Positions 6,926 to 14,137 of a stretch of 25,803 nt of DNA are shown here, piece after piece. Source of the stretch: DASWJQ01 sp036397095 (GTDB taxonomy: Bacteria; Chloroflexota; Anaerolineae; Anaerolineales; E44-bin32); the NCBI GenBank assembly GCA_036397095.1, contig DASWJQ010000048.1, positions 1 to 25,803 of the forward strand, given 5' to 3'. The position numbers were made by a program, and so were the translations under genes. The notes beneath the pieces were generated by a model, which made no database searches, had not been told where the DNA came from, and saw only the letters and a program-made list of their open reading frames with translations. The first letter of the stretch is position 1. Each line of letters begins with the position of its first letter.

Positions 6926-7339
6926 ATGACGATCAATGACCCGATCGCCGACATGCTGACACGAATTCGCAATGCGATCGCCGCCGAACAACCGATGGTG
7001 GCGCTGCCGAGTTCAAAGCTCAAGGCGTCGATCGCCGAAATCCTGGTGCAAGAAGGCTACATCGCGGGCCAAGACGTGGTCCAAGTTGAGGGCAGTCCCC
7101 AGCCAGTGCTGCGATTGCGCATGAAGTATGTTGGCCAACGGCGCTTGCGCCGGCCGGTGATCACCGGCCTCGAACGAGTCAGCAGGCCCGGCCGCCGGAT
7201 CTATGTTGGTAAAGACGAAATCCCATGGGTGCTGTCGGGGATGGGCATCGCCATCCTGACGACGCCCCGGGGCGTAATGACCGGGCTGCAGGCTCGCAAG
7301 CAGGGGATCGGCGGCGAACTCCTGTGCAAGGTCTGGTAA
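6926..7339 (+). CDS. rpsH: 30S ribosomal protein S8
   Basis: The 137-residue product starts MTINDPIADMLTRIRNAIAA, the S8 N-terminal signature, and ends with VLSGMGIAILTTPRGVMTG and GGELLCKVW, the canonical C-terminus. S8 binds helix 21 of 16S rRNA; in E. coli it represses the spc operon by binding a mimic near rplE. I saw no obvious S8 mimic here but could not fold the RNA. TAGGGAG precedes the ATG. Confidence 0.98.
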   Translation: MTINDPIADMLTRIRNAIAAEQPMVALPSSKLKASIAEILVQEGYIAGQDVVQVEGSPQPVLRLRMKYVGQRRLRRPVITGLERVSRPGRRIYVGKDEIPWVLSGMGIAILTTPRGVMTGLQARKQGIGGELLCKVW

Positions 7340-7372
7340 GTGCCAGGGCTGGCCGCCTGGCAGGAGGTTGAA

Positions 7373-7918
7373 GTGTCGAGAATAGGACGAATGCCCATCT
7401 TGGTGCCCGCCGGCGTGGAGGTCAAGATCGATGGCCGCCAGGTCCGGGTCAAGGGACCGCTGGGCGAGTTGGAGCGGATCATCCGGCCCGAGATGAAGCT
7501 GAGCCTGGAAGACGGCACGCTGACCGTGGCGCGCGAATCGGATGAACCGCGGGTGCGGGCACTCCATGGGCTGACGCGGGCGCTGCTTAACAACATGGTG
7601 GTCGGCGTTAGCGAGGGCTTCGAGAAGAAGCTTGAGGTCCAGGGCGTCGGCTATCGGCCCGAAAAGCAGGGGGAAGCGCTGGTGCTCAACGTCGGCTTCT
7701 CGCATCCGGTGCGCATTGACCCGCCGGCTGGCATTGCGTTCGATGTTGACGAGCGGGCCCGTGAGATCCGCGTGCACGGCCCGGACAAGGAATTGGTCGG
7801 ACAGATCGCGGCCGATGTGCGTAAAGTGCGACCGCCCGAACCCTACAAGGGCAAAGGCATTCGCTACGTCGGTGAGTATGTTCGGCGCAAGGCCGGCAAG
7901 GCCGGCAAGGTAGGGTAA
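7373..7918 (+). CDS. rplF: 50S ribosomal protein L6
   Basis: GTG 7373 is the preferred start: AGGAGG lies 5 nt upstream and the product begins (M)SRIGRMPILVPAGVEVKID, as in other L6 proteins. The frame reaches back to a GTG at 7340 but that segment lacks family similarity. The 181-residue protein contains two L6 folds, with VQGVGYRPEKQGEALVLNVG in the first half and the C-terminal RPPEPYKGKGIRYVGEYVRR that contacts the sarcin-ricin region. The tail carries three GK/AGK-type repeats (AGKAGKVG). Confidence 0.97.
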   Translation: MSRIGRMPILVPAGVEVKIDGRQVRVKGPLGELERIIRPEMKLSLEDGTLTVARESDEPRVRALHGLTRALLNNMVVGVSEGFEKKLEVQGVGYRPEKQGEALVLNVGFSHPVRIDPPAGIAFDVDERAREIRVHGPDKELVGQIAADVRKVRPPEPYKGKGIRYVGEYVRRKAGKAGKVG

Positions 7919-7923
7919 AGGCG

Positions 7924-8289
7924 ATGGCCAAAGCTGGTCGCAATCAACGCCGCAAGCGGCGTCACATACGAGTGCGGACCAAGGTTGCCGGCACGGCCGG
8001 CCGGCCGCGGCTCAACGTGTTCCGCAGCCTGTCCAACATTTACGTGCAGTTGGTCGATGACGATAGCGGCCGCACGCTGGCGTCGGCTTCGACCTTGGAT
8101 GCAGAGATCCGGACCAAGGGCGGCGACCTGAACAAGACCGAACAAGCCAAGTTGGTCGGGGAGCTGATCGCCAGCCGGGCTGGCGAGGTCGGGGTCAAGG
8201 AAGTTGTGTTCGACCGCGGCGGCTACCAGTACCACGGCCGTGTTCGTGCGCTGGCCGAGGCAGCCCGCCAGGCGGGCTTGCAGTTCTAA
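7924..8289 (+). CDS. rplR: 50S ribosomal protein L18
   Basis: The 121-residue product has RRKRRHIRVRTKVAGTAGRP, then LNVFRSLSNIYVQLVDDDSG and the C-terminal FDRGGYQYHGRVRALAEAAR, which identify L18. It binds 5S rRNA together with L5 in the central protuberance. It begins 5 nt after rplF, with a purine-rich GGTAAAGG upstream. Confidence 0.98.
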   Translation: MAKAGRNQRRKRRHIRVRTKVAGTAGRPRLNVFRSLSNIYVQLVDDDSGRTLASASTLDAEIRTKGGDLNKTEQAKLVGELIASRAGEVGVKEVVFDRGGYQYHGRVRALAEAARQAGLQF

Positions 8290-8308
8290 GGAAGACTGAG
8301 AGGGTCTG

Positions 8309-8833
8309 ATGAGACGAGGATTTCGCGACCGCGACGATCGGGAAGAACTCGACGAGCGCGTGATTGATATCGCCCGGGTGGCCAAGGTGGTCAAAGGCGG
8401 CCGGCGCTTTTCCTTCCGCGTCACCGTGGTCGTAGGCGATAACCGAGGGAAGGTCGGCCTGGGCGTAGGCAAGGCACGCGGCGTGCCGGATGCCATCCGC
8501 AAAGCGGCCACGCGCGCCCGCGAAAACATGGAGCCGGTGCCATTGGTGGGCAATACCATCCCCCATGAGATCGTGGTCAAGTACAGTGGTGCCCAGGTCT
8601 TGCTCAAGCCAGCTTCGCCCGGAACGGGCGTCATCGCCGGGGGACCGGTGCGTGCCGTGCTCGAGGCGGCCGGCGTCCGCGACGTGTTGACCAAATCGCT
8701 GGGTTCGAGCAATGTGCTCAATGTGGCGACGGCGACCCTCAAGGGCCTGAAGAGTATGAAGCGGCTGCATGAAGAAGCCAGCCGCCGCGGTAAGGAAGCC
8801 GCCTCGCTCAAGCCGTTCTGGGAGCGAGACTGA
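8309..8833 (+). CDS. rpsE: 30S ribosomal protein S5
   Basis: The 174-residue product has the double-stranded RNA-binding S5 N-terminal domain, VIDIARVAKVVKGGRRFSFR then VVVGDNRGKVGLGVGKA, and the C-terminal domain GVIAGGPVRAVLEAAGVRDV followed by KSLGSSNVLNVATATL. S5 works with S3 and S4 at the mRNA entry channel and in decoding fidelity. Its TGA overlaps the rpmD ATG by one base. Confidence 0.98.
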   Translation: MRRGFRDRDDREELDERVIDIARVAKVVKGGRRFSFRVTVVVGDNRGKVGLGVGKARGVPDAIRKAATRARENMEPVPLVGNTIPHEIVVKYSGAQVLLKPASPGTGVIAGGPVRAVLEAAGVRDVLTKSLGSSNVLNVATATLKGLKSMKRLHEEASRRGKEAASLKPFWERD

Positions 8834-9015
8834 TGGCCAAAAAGCTGATCAAGATTACGCTCAAGCGCAGCTTGATCGGAACAACCCAACAGCAACGCGG
8901 TACGATGCGGGCGCTGGGCCTGCGCAAGATCAATCAATCCGTGGAGCGCGAGGATACGCCGGTTGTGCGCGGCATGCTCGACCGCGTCCGCCACATGGTG
9001 ACGATCGAGGAGTAG
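8833..9015 (+). CDS. rpmD: 50S ribosomal protein L30
   Basis: The 60-residue protein shows the compact L30 fold pattern: KLIKITLKRSLIGTTQQQRG, then MRALGLRKINQSVEREDTP and a C-terminal RHMVTIEE. L30 is a peripheral 50S protein absent from some phyla. The start is coupled to rpsE (TGATG), with GGGAG upstream. rplO starts 4 nt after the stop. Confidence 0.97.
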   Translation: MAKKLIKITLKRSLIGTTQQQRGTMRALGLRKINQSVEREDTPVVRGMLDRVRHMVTIEE

Positions 9016-9019
9016 TTGG

Positions 9020-9469
9020 ATGGAACTGCACGACCTTAAACCGCGCCCCAATGCAAAGAAGGGCCGCAAGCGGGTGGGCCGTGGGATTTCGGCCGGCCAG
9101 GGCAAGACGGCTGGCCGAGGGACCAAGGGCTACGGCGCTCGGTCCGGTTCCGGCGGCAAGCTGTACTTCCAGGGCGGCAATCTGCCGTTCTACCGCCGGT
9201 TGCCTTTCAAGCGCGGCTTCACCAATGTCAACCGGCCCGAGTGGCAGGAAGTTAACGTCGGCCAATTGGCCGGGTTCAAGGCAGGGGCGGAGGTTACGCC
9301 CGAGGGCCTGGTAGAGGCCGGCTTGGTCGACAACAGCCGACACCCGATTGTGCTGCTGGGCATGGGCAAGCTGGACAAGGCGTTGACCGTGCGCATCCAC
9401 CGCATCAGCGGCAGCGCCAAAGAGAAGATCGAGAAGGCCGGCGGCACAGTCGACTTGATCGGCTCGTGA
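9020..9469 (+). CDS. rplO: 50S ribosomal protein L15
   Basis: The 149-residue product begins MELHDLKPRPNAKKGRKRVG and has the Gly/Lys-rich GISAGQGKTAGRGTKGYGAR segment followed by GGNLPFYRRLPFKRGFTN, diagnostic for L15. The C-terminal half ends KIEKAGGTVDLI. L15 is a late 50S assembly protein. GAGGAG lies 8 nt before the ATG. Confidence 0.98.
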   Translation: MELHDLKPRPNAKKGRKRVGRGISAGQGKTAGRGTKGYGARSGSGGKLYFQGGNLPFYRRLPFKRGFTNVNRPEWQEVNVGQLAGFKAGAEVTPEGLVEAGLVDNSRHPIVLLGMGKLDKALTVRIHRISGSAKEKIEKAGGTVDLIGS

Positions 9470-9506
9470 CCAAGGTCTGGTTTGAGGGCCTGAGAGGCAG
9501 TCTGCC

Positions 9507-10859
9507 ATGATCCAATTGCTGCGGCGGTTCTTCCGCTTCCTGGTGATCTCGGACGAGATCCGCAACCGGTTGCTTATCACGCTGGGCTTGCTGGTGCTCT
9601 ACCGGCTGGTGGCCCATGTACCCGTGCCGGGCGTCAACCGGGCGGCCATCGCCTCGATCCTCGGCCAGAGTGGCGCCGGGCAGACATTGTTCAGCTTGCT
9701 CGACTTGCTGTCGGGCGGCACGGTGTCCAATTTCTCGGTGTTGGCGATGGGGGTCTATCCCTACATCACCGCCCAGATCATCCTGCAGCTGCTGGTGCCG
9801 ATCATCCCTTCCTTGCAGGCGCGAATGGAGGACGACCCGCGCGAAGGCCGCAAGTGGATGGAGAAGTGGACCTACTACTTGGCGCTGCCAATGGCGGCCC
9901 TCAACGCGGTGGGTCAGATCCGGCTTTTCCAGCAGTTCCAGGTGCCAAATGCGCCCGAAGTTCTGAACTTCTCGCTGGGGCTTAACCTGCCTACCTTCAC
10001 CACCATCCTGACGATGACGGCCGGCACCATGTTCGCCATTTGGCTCGGCGAGTTGATTTCGGAGTTCGGTATCCGCAATCAGGGTCTGTCGCTGATCATC
10101 TTCGCCGGCATCGTCGCCCAGATCCCGTCGAATGTGGGCCAGTTGTTGGCCGATGAATCGCTGCGCGTCCAGTTGATCGCCTTCTTGCTGTTCCTGACGG
10201 CGGCAACGGTCTTTGTCATCGTTTATGTCCAGGAAGGCCGGCGCAATGTACCAGTCATGTATCCGGGCCGCCGCGTCGGTAACCGCATGTCGATGCCGGT
10301 CAAGGGCACGCTGCCATTGATGGTCAACATGTCGGGCATGATCCCGCTGATCTTCGCCCAATCGCTGCTGACATTCCCGGCGGTCATCGCCCAGTTTTTC
10401 ATTGCCTCCGAAAACGAGACGATCCAGTCGATCGCCTTTTGGTTGCAGAACAACTTCGGCGGCATCAGCTCAACCTACTGGATCCTGTATTTCCTGATGG
10501 TGGTTGGCTTCACCTTCTTTTACACCGATGTGTTGTTTGCCCAACAGAATTATGGCGAGAACCTGAAGCGGTCCGGCGCCCAGGTGCCGGGCGTCACCAA
10601 GGGTGTGCCCACCCAGCGCTACCTGACTCGCGTGCTGCGCCGGATCACGCTACCGGGTGCCTTGCTGCTGGGCCTGGTGGCGGTGATGCCGTTCCTGGTC
10701 GGGGTGCTGTTCCCGTTTGCTGGCGGTTCCCAGTCGGGATTGCTGCTGGTGTCATCGGCCGGCTTGCTGATTGTGGTCGGGGTGGTGCGTGACACTTACC
10801 GATCGATCGAGGCGGAGTTGAAGCTGCGCGGCTACGACCAGGCGTTGCTGGTTCGATAG
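9507..10859 (+). CDS. secY: Preprotein translocase subunit SecY
   Basis: SecY is the pore of the Sec translocon in the cytoplasmic membrane. The 450-residue product is normal length and has about ten hydrophobic segments, the first near residues 22-38. The conserved LSGGTVSNFSVLAMGVYPYI (68-87) followed by TAQIILQLL marks the region of TM2, and MSMPVKGTLPLMVNMSGMIP near residue 270 lies before TM7. The C-terminal GVVRDTYRSIEAELKLRGYD is also typical. It follows rplO in the usual spc order, with a GAGAGG Shine-Dalgarno 10 nt upstream, and precedes adk by 21 nt. Confidence 0.98.
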   Translation: MIQLLRRFFRFLVISDEIRNRLLITLGLLVLYRLVAHVPVPGVNRAAIASILGQSGAGQTLFSLLDLLSGGTVSNFSVLAMGVYPYITAQIILQLLVPIIPSLQARMEDDPREGRKWMEKWTYYLALPMAALNAVGQIRLFQQFQVPNAPEVLNFSLGLNLPTFTTILTMTAGTMFAIWLGELISEFGIRNQGLSLIIFAGIVAQIPSNVGQLLADESLRVQLIAFLLFLTAATVFVIVYVQEGRRNVPVMYPGRRVGNRMSMPVKGTLPLMVNMSGMIPLIFAQSLLTFPAVIAQFFIASENETIQSIAFWLQNNFGGISSTYWILYFLMVVGFTFFYTDVLFAQQNYGENLKRSGAQVPGVTKGVPTQRYLTRVLRRITLPGALLLGLVAVMPFLVGVLFPFAGGSQSGLLLVSSAGLLIVVGVVRDTYRSIEAELKLRGYDQALLVR

Positions 10860-10880
10860 CAGAAGGGGAAAGACGGCGCC

Positions 10881-11537
10881 GTGGCCAGCTACCTGGTGTT
10901 GCTCGGCCCGCCGGGTGCGGGCAAGGGTACACAGGCCAAGCGCCTGGCAGCCAACACTGGGCTGGCCCACATCTCCAGCGGCGACATTTTCCGGCAGCAC
11001 CTGAAGGAGTCGACAGAGCTGGGGAAAAAGGCCCGCGTTTACATCGGTCGGGGCGAGCTCGTGCCCGACGATGTCACCATCGCCATGATCCGGGAGCGGC
11101 TGTCACGCCCGGACTGCCAGGCGGGCGCCATCCTGGACGGCTTCCCGCGCACCACCGACCAGGCGGCTGGGCTCGCTGACATCCTGGGGGATCTTGGTGG
11201 TCGGGTCGATCGGGTGCTGTTTGTGGCAGTCCCCGATGACGAGTTGATCCGCCGTCTGAGCGGCCGCTTGGTCTGCCGGGCGCAAGGGCATATTTATCAG
11301 CGGGATTTCAACCCCCCGCAAGAGCCCGGGGTTTGCGATGTGGACGGCTCGGAACTGTACCAGCGGGATGATGACAAAGAAGAAACCGTCCGCCACCGGA
11401 TCCAGGTATACCGGCAGCAGACGGCGCCGTTGATCGAATACTACCGTCAACGAAGTCTATTGACTGAGATTGAAGGTGGGCAGCCTGTCGAGCAGGTTAC
11501 TGCCGACATGCTGGCAGCCATTGGAAAGGGTTCCTAA
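10881..11537 (+). CDS. adk: Adenylate kinase (long form, incomplete zinc site in the LID)
   Basis: The enzyme catalyses ATP + AMP = 2 ADP. Translation starts at GTG 10881 with GGGGAAAG upstream. The 218-residue product has the P-loop GPPGAGKGT (9-17), the AMP-binding region around SSGDIFR (32-38) and DGFPRT (86-91), and a long LID domain with NPPQEPGVCDVDGSELYQR. In the B. subtilis-type zinc LID the ligands are C-x2-C-x16-C-x2-D/C. Here the equivalent positions are C132, Q135, C152 and D155, so one cysteine is replaced. The secY-adk-map order is common outside gammaproteobacteria. Confidence 0.97.
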   Translation: MASYLVLLGPPGAGKGTQAKRLAANTGLAHISSGDIFRQHLKESTELGKKARVYIGRGELVPDDVTIAMIRERLSRPDCQAGAILDGFPRTTDQAAGLADILGDLGGRVDRVLFVAVPDDELIRRLSGRLVCRAQGHIYQRDFNPPQEPGVCDVDGSELYQRDDDKEETVRHRIQVYRQQTAPLIEYYRQRSLLTEIEGGQPVEQVTADMLAAIGKGS

Positions 11538-11540
11538 GAC

Positions 11541-12413
11541 GTGCCGTGGCACCGAGGGGTTGTGCTGAAAAGCCAACGCGAACTGGAAATTATGCGGCGG
11601 GCGGGCCAGATTAACGCGCTGGCGTTGCTGGCGGCGGCCTCCGTCGTTGCCCCTGGCGCAACGACGGCCGAGGTCGATGCAGCCGCCGCCGATGTGCTGC
11701 GCCAACATGCCGCCGAGGCCGCCTTTCTCGGTTACCCCGGCGCCTATCCATATCCGGCGGTGACTACGATCTCGGTCAATGATGAACTGGTGCACGGCAT
11801 CCCGTCCGATCGCCGTCTGCGCGAGGGCGACATTGTCAGCATCGACTGCGGGACGGTGGTTGAGGGCTTTGTGGGCGATTCGGCGCTGACGGTGCCAGTC
11901 GGGGAGGTCTCCGACGAGGCAGAACGCTTGATGGACGCTACTCTGACGGCGTTGTTTGCCGGCATCGAACTCATGCGGCCGGGCCAGCGTACGGGCGACG
12001 TCTCGGCAGCCATACAGCAGACCGTCGAAGCGGCCGGCTTCAACGTGGTGCGTGAGTACACCGGCCACGGCGTCGGTCGCAACATGCATGAGGACCCGCA
12101 GGTCCCGAACTACGGCCAGCCCGGGACCGGCCTGCAGCTGCGGTCCGGGGTGACGGTGGCGCTCGAGCCGATGGTGCTGGCCGGCGCTGCCGAGACCAAG
12201 GTGCTCAAAGATCAATGGACGGTGGCCTCACTCGACGGGCGATTGACGGCCCATTTTGAGCACACTGTGGCGGTCACGGACGAGGGTCCACGGGTGCTGA
12301 CAGCACTGGATGAGCCCTTCACCCTAGACGGGCTTATGCCCGTTCGGTATAATCAATACTTTGCTGGCCGGCGAGAGTCGGCCATTAGTTCGATGCAAGG
12401 AGACACGCGATGA
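11541..12413 (+). CDS. map: Methionine aminopeptidase, type I, with C-terminal tail
   Basis: The enzyme removes the initiator methionine from nascent proteins. The 290-residue product has every type I MetAP metal and catalytic position: H85 (VHGIP), D102 (IDCGT), D113 (GDSA), H176 (GHGVG), E209 (LEPM) and E240 (FEHT). Start GTG 11541 is 3 nt after adk; the Shine-Dalgarno is weak, and starts a few codons later are possible. The family usually ends about ten residues after FEHTV; here there is a tail from about residue 255. The DNA coding for that tail contains the rpmJ promoter, so the tail may just reflect readthrough of a regulatory region. Confidence 0.96.
   Translation: MPWHRGVVLKSQRELEIMRRAGQINALALLAAASVVAPGATTAEVDAAAADVLRQHAAEAAFLGYPGAYPYPAVTTISVNDELVHGIPSDRRLREGDIVSIDCGTVVEGFVGDSALTVPVGEVSDEAERLMDATLTALFAGIELMRPGQRTGDVSAAIQQTVEAAGFNVVREYTGHGVGRNMHEDPQVPNYGQPGTGLQLRSGVTVALEPMVLAGAAETKVLKDQWTVASLDGRLTAHFEHTVAVTDEGPRVLTALDEPFTLDGLMPVRYNQYFAGRRESAISSMQGDTR
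12325..12353 (+). promoter_or_regulatory. Sigma70-type promoter upstream of rpmJ, with palindrome in the spacer
   Basis: A perfect -10 box TATAAT (12348-12353) is preceded at exactly 17 bp by TAGACG (12325-12330), matching the TTGACA consensus at four of six positions. Transcription would start near 12360, about 50 nt before the rpmJ ATG. The spacer region holds a perfect inverted repeat, ACGGGC (12328-12333) and GCCCGT (12338-12343) around TTAT. The promoter lies inside the 3' end of map and is the only such consensus-like match I noticed in the ribosomal supercluster. It would drive rpmJ, rpsM, rpsK, rpsD, rpoA, rplQ and perhaps truA-rplM-rpsI. Confidence 0.65.
12365..12384 (+). promoter_or_regulatory. 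Hairpin in the rpmJ 5' leader
   Basis: TGGCCG (12365-12370) and CGGCCA (12379-12384) form a perfect six-base-pair stem with an eight-base loop. It lies in the predicted leader between the promoter at 12353 and the rpmJ Shine-Dalgarno AAGGAG near 12398. It could be an autoregulatory binding site or simply part of the map coding sequence; a function is inference. Confidence 0.35.
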
Positions 12414-12523
12414 AAGTCTCATCTTCGGTGCGGAAACGCTGCCCGAAATGCAAGATCGTCAAGCGGCGCGGCAAGGTCTACGTGATCTGCGAGAACCCGC
12501 GCCACAAGCAGCGACAGGGGTAG
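12410..12523 (+). CDS. rpmJ: 50S ribosomal protein L36 (zinc-binding form)
   Basis: This 37-residue gene overlaps the map stop by four bases (ATGA) and has a good AAGGAGA Shine-Dalgarno. The product starts MKVSSSVRKRCPKCKIVKR and ends NPRHKQRQG. The zinc ligands C11, C14, C27 and H32 are all present, so this is the C+ form. L36 binds 23S rRNA late in 50S assembly. In most bacteria infA lies between map and rpmJ; here nothing does. It is the first gene of the alpha-type block. Confidence 0.96.
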   Translation: MKVSSSVRKRCPKCKIVKRRGKVYVICENPRHKQRQG

Positions 12524-12529
12524 GCATCC

Positions 12530-12919
12530 ATGGCGCGTATTGAAGGTATCGATCTCCCGCGTGACAAGCGGGTAGCAATTGGCCTGACCTACATTCACGG
12601 CATCGGCCAAAGCACCTCACAGAAGGTGCTGGGAGCCACCGGTGTGTCTCCGGAAACGCGGGTGCGCGATTTGACCGAGGATGAGATCACGTCGCTGCGT
12701 GAGTTCATCAACCAGAACCTTATGGTTGAAGGTGATTTGCGCCGTGAGCGGCAGATGAACATCAAGCGGCTGATCGAAATCGGCTGCTACCGCGGCCTGC
12801 GCCATCGGCGCAATCTTCCGGTCCGAGGCCAACGCACCCGCACCAACGCCCGCACGCGCAAGGGAACGAAGAAGACGGTCGCTGGCCGTGGCCGACGGCG
12901 CGGAACCAAGAAGAAGTAA
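12530..12919 (+). CDS. rpsM: 30S ribosomal protein S13
   Basis: The 129-residue product begins MARIEGIDLPRDKRVAIGLT and contains YIHGIGQSTSQKVLGATGV, the helix-hairpin-helix region, plus the C-terminal GLRHRRNLPVRGQRTRTNAR. S13 lies in the 30S head, contacting the P-site tRNA and the 50S bridge. The tail is strongly basic (RRRGTKKK). Its 118-nt distance to rpsK is the longest gap in the alpha block. Confidence 0.98.
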   Translation: MARIEGIDLPRDKRVAIGLTYIHGIGQSTSQKVLGATGVSPETRVRDLTEDEITSLREFINQNLMVEGDLRRERQMNIKRLIEIGCYRGLRHRRNLPVRGQRTRTNARTRKGTKKTVAGRGRRRGTKKK

Positions 12920-13037
12920 ACAACTTGTCCTTGCCTTCGCTGGCCGACCGGTCTCAGGGTCCTTCCAACCTGCGGCTGGACCGGTGGCGGCGCTGGCCGG
13001 ATGCTGGATGAACTGACAGAGGACGGATAGAGGCGAG
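12920..13037 (+). promoter_or_regulatory. rpsM-rpsK gap with possible stem-loop
   Basis: The 118-nt gap contains ACCGGT twice (12947-12952 and 12980-12985). As ACCGGT is self-complementary these can pair, enclosing a CAGG (12955-12958) to CCTG (12969-12972) inner stem. There is no T-tract, so it is not an intrinsic terminator, and I see no -10 or -35 boxes. Rather than a promoter it may be an RNA-level control or processing site; this is only a candidate. Confidence 0.3.
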
Positions 13038-13433
13038 ATGGCAAAACGACAATCTGGCGGCAAGCGAGCGGCGAAAGCCAAGCGCAGCCTGTCCCATGGG
13101 CAGGTCCATATTCACGCCACCTTCAACAACACGATCGTGACGGTTACCGATCACCAGGGCAACACGGTGGTGTGGGGCAGCGCCGGCAACTCCGGCTTCA
13201 AGGGCTCGCGCAAGAGCACCCCCTATGCCGCCCGGATTGCGGCCGAACAGGCGATCGGCAATGCCCAGCAACTGGGACTGCAGGAAGTTGACATCTTCGT
13301 CAAGGGTCCGGGCCCGGGCCGGGAAGCGGCCATTCGGGCGCTGGCCGGCACCGGTATCAAGGTGCGCTCGATCTCGGATGTCACGCCGGTGCCGCACAAC
13401 GGATGCCGGCCGCCCAAGAAACGCCGCGTCTAG
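13038..13433 (+). CDS. rpsK: 30S ribosomal protein S11
   Basis: The 131-residue product shows GQVHIHATFNNTIVTVTDHQ, GNTVVWGSAGNSGFKGSRKS, then TPYAARIAAEQAI and the C-terminal PVPHNGCRPPKKRRV, all diagnostic for S11. It lies on the platform of the 30S subunit beside the E-site mRNA. GAGG lies upstream of the ATG. The 31-nt gap to rpsD is ordinary. Confidence 0.98.
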   Translation: MAKRQSGGKRAAKAKRSLSHGQVHIHATFNNTIVTVTDHQGNTVVWGSAGNSGFKGSRKSTPYAARIAAEQAIGNAQQLGLQEVDIFVKGPGPGREAAIRALAGTGIKVRSISDVTPVPHNGCRPPKKRRV

Positions 13434-13464
13434 CCGCAACTTGGAAGGATAACGAACAGAGATT

Positions 13465-14103
13465 ATGGCTCGATATACAGGACCTGTTTGCAAGCTCTGC
13501 CGGCGTGAGGGCGAGAAGCTGTTTCTCAAGGGCGAGAAATGCTTCTCTCCCAAGTGCCCGGTCGAACGTCGCGCCTACCCGCCCGGTGAGCACGGCCGCG
13601 AGGCCACGTACCGCCGGCGCCGGGTGTCGGACTTTCAGAAGCAGCTTCGTGAGAAGCAGAAGACGCGCCGTATTTACGGCGTAATGGAACGGCAGTTCCG
13701 CCGTTATTACGAGAGCGCCCTCAAGCGACGTGGCTTGACCGGCGAGGCCTTGCTGCAGCAGCTTGAACAGCGGTTAGACAACGTTGTCTTCCGCCTTGGT
13801 TTCGCCTCAAGCCGCAACCAGGCCCGCCAACTGGTGACGCATGGCCACTTCGACGTCAACGGGCGGCGGACCGACGTGCCGTCGATGGTCATTCGGCCGG
13901 GCGACATGGTCTCGGTGCGCGACGGCTCGCGCCAGCGGTCCTATTTCAAAGACCTGGCGGTTGAAGCCGAAACCCGGACCCCGCCTCGCTGGCTGGAGCG
14001 AGATCTGGAACGCCTGTCCGGCAAAGTGCTTGTGCAGCCGGAGCGTGAGGATATCGACGCCGCCCTCAATGAGCAGTTGGTCGTCGAGTTTTACTCCCGC
14101 TAG
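13465..14103 (+). CDS. rpsD: 30S ribosomal protein S4 (zinc-binding form)
   Basis: The 212-residue product starts MARYTGPVCKLCRREGEKLF. Cysteines C9, C12, C26 and C31 form the zinc site of the C+ type of S4. The S4 RNA-binding domain is seen at ASSRNQARQLVTHGHFDVNG near residue 115. S4 nucleates 30S assembly and in many bacteria represses its own operon by binding an mRNA pseudoknot. No Shine-Dalgarno of normal spacing is obvious; GGAAGG lies about 16 nt upstream of the ATG and GAGA only 2 nt upstream. Confidence 0.98.
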   Translation: MARYTGPVCKLCRREGEKLFLKGEKCFSPKCPVERRAYPPGEHGREATYRRRRVSDFQKQLREKQKTRRIYGVMERQFRRYYESALKRRGLTGEALLQQLEQRLDNVVFRLGFASSRNQARQLVTHGHFDVNGRRTDVPSMVIRPGDMVSVRDGSRQRSYFKDLAVEAETRTPPRWLERDLERLSGKVLVQPEREDIDAALNEQLVVEFYSR

Positions 14104-14137
14104 CGTCAGGCTCGCGGCTAGGTACCGGAGGTAAGCA

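Noticed and set aside
7864..9126. - strand open frame (420 codons) opposite rplR-rpsE-rpmD
   Set aside because: Antisense shadow of three certain genes; no domain or ribosome site seen.
9405..10361. - strand open frame (318 codons) opposite secY
   Set aside because: Product is rich in His, Gln, Arg and Asp in the pattern expected from the complement of hydrophobic membrane codons; shadow of secY.
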